From Sulfurovum sp. UBA1140 (lineage in GTDB: Bacteria > Campylobacterota > Campylobacteria > Campylobacterales > Sulfurovaceae), in assembly GCA_002311915.1 (NCBI GenBank), contig DCAF01000006.1, positions 438 through 16,823 on the forward strand: a DNA stretch of 16,386 bases. Direction: 5' to 3'. Within the stretch, counting starts at the first letter, position 1. The number at the start of each line of letters is the position of its first letter. Made by a program: the position numbers and the translations under genes. Positions 14,450 to 16,386 of this stretch are shown in pieces. The notes beneath the pieces are model-generated. The model did no database searches, had not been told where the DNA came from, and saw nothing but the letters and a program-made list of their open reading frames with translations.

Positions 14450-15249
14450 TCGCAGTAATTAGTGGTAAAGGTGGAGTGGGGAAAACAACTGCCACTGCCA
14501 ATCTTGGTTTAGGCATTGCTATGAATGATAAAAGTTGCATGGTGGTTGATTTTGATATTGGTCAAAGAAATTTAGATATGATTTTAGGGTTAGAGAATCG
14601 TGTGGTGTATGATATGGTTCAAGTAATGGATGGGGAGGCTACGGTTAAACAAGCCCGTATTAGAAGTAAGGTAAATGAAAATTTAAGTTTTTTAGCAGCG
14701 TCACAAAGTAAAGATAAAACCGTTTTACGTTCGGCAAAAGTTGAAAAATTAATTAAAGAGCTTAAGAGCAAGTATGATTATGTTCTGTTGGACTCTCCTG
14801 CAGGTATCGAAAGTGGATTTGAACACACCATTGAGTTTGCAGATGCTGCGATTATTGTGGTTAACCCCGAGGTCTCTTCAATTCGTGATGCCGATAGGGC
14901 AATTGGCATTCTTGATTCTAAATCTCAAAAAGTAAAAAATGGTGAAGAGGTTGCCAAATATCTGATAATTAACCGTATCTCTGCCGAGATGGTTCAAAAT
15001 GGTGAGATGTTAAGAAGTGAAGATATTTTAGAGATACTAAGCATTAAATTGGTGGGTAAAATTCCTGAAGACAGAGGGGTGATTGATGCCTCAAATCAAG
15101 GAAAACCGATTATTTTAGATAAAAACTCTATTGCAGGACAAGCCTATACTCGAATATCTGCACGATTGTGTGGTAAAAAAGTAGAGATGAAAAATATTGA
15201 AATTAGTGACTCAAGTCTATTTAAAAGAATAAAAGGAATATTTAGATAA
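14437..15249 (+). CDS. minD: Septum-site-determining ATPase MinD
   Basis: 270 aa. It binds the membrane in the ATP form, recruits MinC and is released by MinE. The deviant Walker A is SGKGGVGKTT (9-18) with signature Lys11 and Lys16. D38-F-D40-I-G-Q-R-N-L-D is the switch I/A' region, and YVLLDSPAGIE at 115-125 is switch II/Walker B. The C-terminal amphipathic membrane-targeting helix is SSLFKRIKGIFR at 259-270. The start codon is TTG at 14437, preceded by a strong AAGGAG 6-7 nt away; no ATG fits. It begins inside the minC end (13-nt overlap) and its TAA shares one base with the minE ATG, so the three are tightly coupled. Confidence 0.97.
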   Translation: MGIVIAVISGKGGVGKTTATANLGLGIAMNDKSCMVVDFDIGQRNLDMILGLENRVVYDMVQVMDGEATVKQARIRSKVNENLSFLAASQSKDKTVLRSAKVEKLIKELKSKYDYVLLDSPAGIESGFEHTIEFADAAIIVVNPEVSSIRDADRAIGILDSKSQKVKNGEEVAKYLIINRISAEMVQNGEMLRSEDILEILSIKLVGKIPEDRGVIDASNQGKPIILDKNSIAGQAYTRISARLCGKKVEMKNIEISDSSLFKRIKGIFR

Positions 15250-15500
15250 TGTTGTTTGATTGGTTTAAAGATAAAAAGAGTGCTACCATTGCCCGAGATA
15301 GATTAACCATTGCCATTATGTCAGATCGTCATGGTCTTAACGATTACCCTTTTATGGATGTGATGAAAAGTGAGATTGTTGAAGTGGTTAAAAAGTATAT
15401 TGATGTACGAAATATTGATGTACGAAAAGAGTTGGTAGGGGATATAGAAGCCATCTCTATTGATGTTGAGTTGGCCAATAGCCTAAGATTCAAGGCTTAA
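15249..15500 (+). CDS. minE: Cell division topological specificity factor MinE
   Basis: 83 aa. It stimulates MinD ATPase and drives the MinCD pattern away from mid-cell. The N-terminal amphipathic tip is MLFDWFKDKK, followed by the anti-MinCD stretch SATIARDRLTIAIMSDR and the topological-specificity domain with SEIVEVVKKYIDV and AISIDVELA. The ATG overlaps the minD stop (TAATG). The DNA at 15397-15426 is a perfect 15-bp tandem repeat coding for (Y/N)IDVR twice. It converges with the BON-LysM gene, 25 nt between stops. Confidence 0.95.
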   Translation: MLFDWFKDKKSATIARDRLTIAIMSDRHGLNDYPFMDVMKSEIVEVVKKYIDVRNIDVRKELVGDIEAISIDVELANSLRFKA

Positions 15501-15525
15501 AATATTAAGCATTGTATCTCTATTT

Positions 15526-16014
15526 TTAAGCAAGAACTTCAGGAATTCTAATGGTCTGACCTGCGTAGATAAGGTCGGCATTTTTAATTACTTCGATATT
15601 GGCATCAACAATGTGGGTGTATTTACTTCCATCATCATAATACTTTGTTGCAATTACCCATAGAGTATCACCCTCTTCAATGGTATAAAAAATCTCTTCA
15701 GGAATTTCTATAAATTCTCTCTCTTCTTCTTCTTGAGCATTGCTATTAGCAATCATCTCCATGCTTACGAGTTGATCAGCATTAACCTGAGCAATACCTT
15801 CGATATTACCTGCAATTAAAATGGATTTTTCTCTGGTTTCAAAATCTTTAGCCACACCTGCTAAAAGTACCACATCATCGGTAACCTCAACAACAAGACC
15901 ATCAATTGGTAGCTCTTCAAAACTCTCTTCTATCTCTCTTTTTATCACCTCAGAATCATCACCTGTGCCTAGCAGACTTTTACCTGCTGTTGATTCAAAA
16001 TCAAAAAATGCCAT
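15526..16014 (-). CDS. BON and LysM domain protein (Kbp/YgaU type)
   Basis: 162 aa. A BON domain lies at about 18-88 (EVIKREIEESFEELPIDGLV, then VVLLAGVAKDFETREKSILI). An acidic linker follows (NAQEEEEREFIEIPEE), then one LysM at about 107-158 (FYTIEEGDTLWVIATKYYDD ... IKNADLIYAGQTIRIP). E. coli Kbp (YgaU), 149 aa, has the same order and is a cytoplasmic potassium-binding protein; no signal peptide is seen here either. The start is the ATG at 16014 (MAFFDFES), with AAAGGA about 7 nt upstream; a longer frame starting further upstream adds a basic, unlikely N-terminus. Its promoter region is formed by the hairpin repeat at 16048-16100. Confidence 0.92.
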   Translation of the reverse strand: MAFFDFESTAGKSLLGTGDDSEVIKREIEESFEELPIDGLVVEVTDDVVLLAGVAKDFETREKSILIAGNIEGIAQVNADQLVSMEMIANSNAQEEEEREFIEIPEEIFYTIEEGDTLWVIATKYYDDGSKYTHIVDANIEVIKNADLIYAGQTIRIPEVLA

Positions 16015-16047
16015 TTTTTTCCTTTTTAAATAAAATTTATACTTGAA

Positions 16048-16100
16048 TATTATCACATTATAGCGAAAAACCACCTCTCTTTAGGGGGTGGAGTTGTCAA
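16048..16100 (+). repeat. 53-bp hairpin repeat, copy 2 (IS200/IS605-like right end)
   Basis: Same unit and same orientation as 3157-3209; the hairpin arms are at 16071-16078 and 16084-16091, with the TCAA end at 16097-16100. The flanks on both sides are unrelated to those of copy 1. To the right it directly abuts the RND-exporter fragment. Read on the minus strand it carries TATAAT at 16062-16057, a suitable -10 for the BON-LysM gene. Confidence 0.7.
16057..16062 (-). promoter_or_regulatory. -10 box for the BON-LysM gene, inside the repeat
   Basis: GCTATAAT on the minus strand would give a leader of about 36 nt before the ATG at 16014. The TTGACA at the far end of the repeat is 32 nt away, too far to serve as the -35. 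Copy 1 has TATTAT at the same place. Confidence 0.4.
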
Positions 16101-16101
16101 T

Positions 16102-16317
16102 AACTACTTTAAACAAGATACTGAAATCTATAAAGGGATGACCATTATTGATACCTCGTTAGGAGGAACCACCCCTTTAGATATTGTGGTTACTTTTAAA
16201 GATGAGCCAACAATCCCCACATCAAGCGATGAGGTTGATGAGTTTGTTCTGCTTATTATTACCATTATGTTTCTACTCTTGATTAAAATCGCAACAATCG
16301 CAAAATTGTTGTCATGA
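16102..16317 (+). pseudogene. RND-superfamily (MMPL-type) exporter remnant
   Basis: The frame reads NYFKQDTEIYKGMTIIDTSL, then GGTTPLDIVVTFKDEPTIPT, then SSDEVDEF, then FVLLIITIMFLLLIKIATIA and a stop at 16315-16317. The first part matches the periplasmic-loop region of predicted RND exporters ('nyF..dteiY.gm..iD..LGGttPLdvvv.F'). The second part matches a transmembrane segment located far downstream in such proteins ('LiitimFLLLiKS'). Hundreds of residues are missing between the two parts, and everything before NYF is gone. It is therefore a fragment with a large internal deletion, starting exactly where the hairpin repeat ends. Confidence 0.55.
16292..16311 (+). repeat. Small inverted repeat at the end of the RND remnant
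   Basis: CAACAAT (16292-16298) and ATTGTTG (16305-16311) are perfectly complementary with a CGCAAA loop. It sits where similarity to the exporter ends. A second small stem, AAGGT/ACCTT followed by five T, lies at 16320-16339 and could be a weak terminator. Past it, to the window end at 16386, I see no gene. Confidence 0.3.
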
Positions 16318-16386
16318 CTAAGGTTCAAGCTACCTTTTTGTAATTTTTGTTCAAATTTAAAGCAAATCCCACAAAGGCTTGGATTT

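Noticed and set aside
16057..16100. TTGACA and TATAAT at opposite ends of the hairpin repeat, as a full sigma-70 promoter
   Set aside because: The spacing is 32 nt instead of about 17, so only the -10 part is kept as a candidate.
3157..16100. The two 53-bp copies as the ends of one 13-kb composite element
   Set aside because: Both copies have the same orientation and the same (right-end) character, and the region between holds core genes such as minCDE and malic enzyme.
1..16386. CRISPR array or toxin-antitoxin pair
   Set aside because: No regularly spaced repeats were seen, and no paired small genes with recognisable toxin or antitoxin motifs.

Overview
The window looks like the chromosome of a Campylobacterota (former Epsilonproteobacteria) bacterium of the free-living Sulfurimonas/Sulfurovum kind. 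The reasons are low G+C, AAGGA-type ribosome binding sites, -10 boxes with little recognisable -35, a stand-alone malic enzyme of MaeB type without the phosphotransacetylase domain, and the style of the MinCDE, PqiA-like and LysM/BON proteins. No 16S gene is present, so the genus is an inference.

Layout, left to right. (1) Positions 1-147, minus: the first 49 codons of an AAA-ATPase-like/DUF1703 protein that runs off the window. (2) 262-2928, minus: a secreted outer-membrane protein joining a zinc-metalloprotease domain, a beta-propeller-like middle and a C-terminal beta-barrel. (3) 2929-3213: no intact gene, but a frame-broken coding scrap and copy 1 of a 53-bp hairpin repeat that resembles the right end of an IS200/IS605 element. 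(4) 3214-5609, minus: an overlapping operon of TetR regulator, ABC1/UbiB-type kinase-like protein and VanZ-like membrane protein, with a palindrome (candidate operator) in front of tetR. (5) 5640-7590: an AT-rich accessory stretch with a 73-aa orphan, an AAA_14/DUF4143 ATPase with different codon use, and two identical tRNA-Glu(UUC) genes whose leaders and trailers are complementary. (6) 7593-9248, minus: a large unrecognised lipoprotein. (7) 9437-11488, plus: malic enzyme and PgeF (YfiH/laccase-domain) in tandem. (8) 11485-13688, minus: a phytase-like-esterase lipoprotein coupled to a PqiA-family membrane protein, then an HNH nuclease-like protein carrying a C-terminal membrane segment. (9) 13817-15500, plus: minC-minD-minE, the division-site placement system, with overlapping genes. 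(10) 15526-16014, minus: a BON-LysM protein (Kbp/YgaU type). (11) 16048-16317: copy 2 of the hairpin repeat directly abutting a decayed RND-exporter fragment.

Most of the window is ordinary chromosomal gene content (cell division, carbon metabolism, envelope). The parts worth a second look are the two orphan IS200/IS605-like ends, which could be leftover or functional TnpB guide-RNA 3' ends, the extended-stem tRNA-Glu pair, the membrane-anchored HNH protein, the TetR-ABC1-VanZ operon and the protease-propeller-barrel fusion. I see no CRISPR array, rRNA, complete insertion sequence or clear complete novel defence system.
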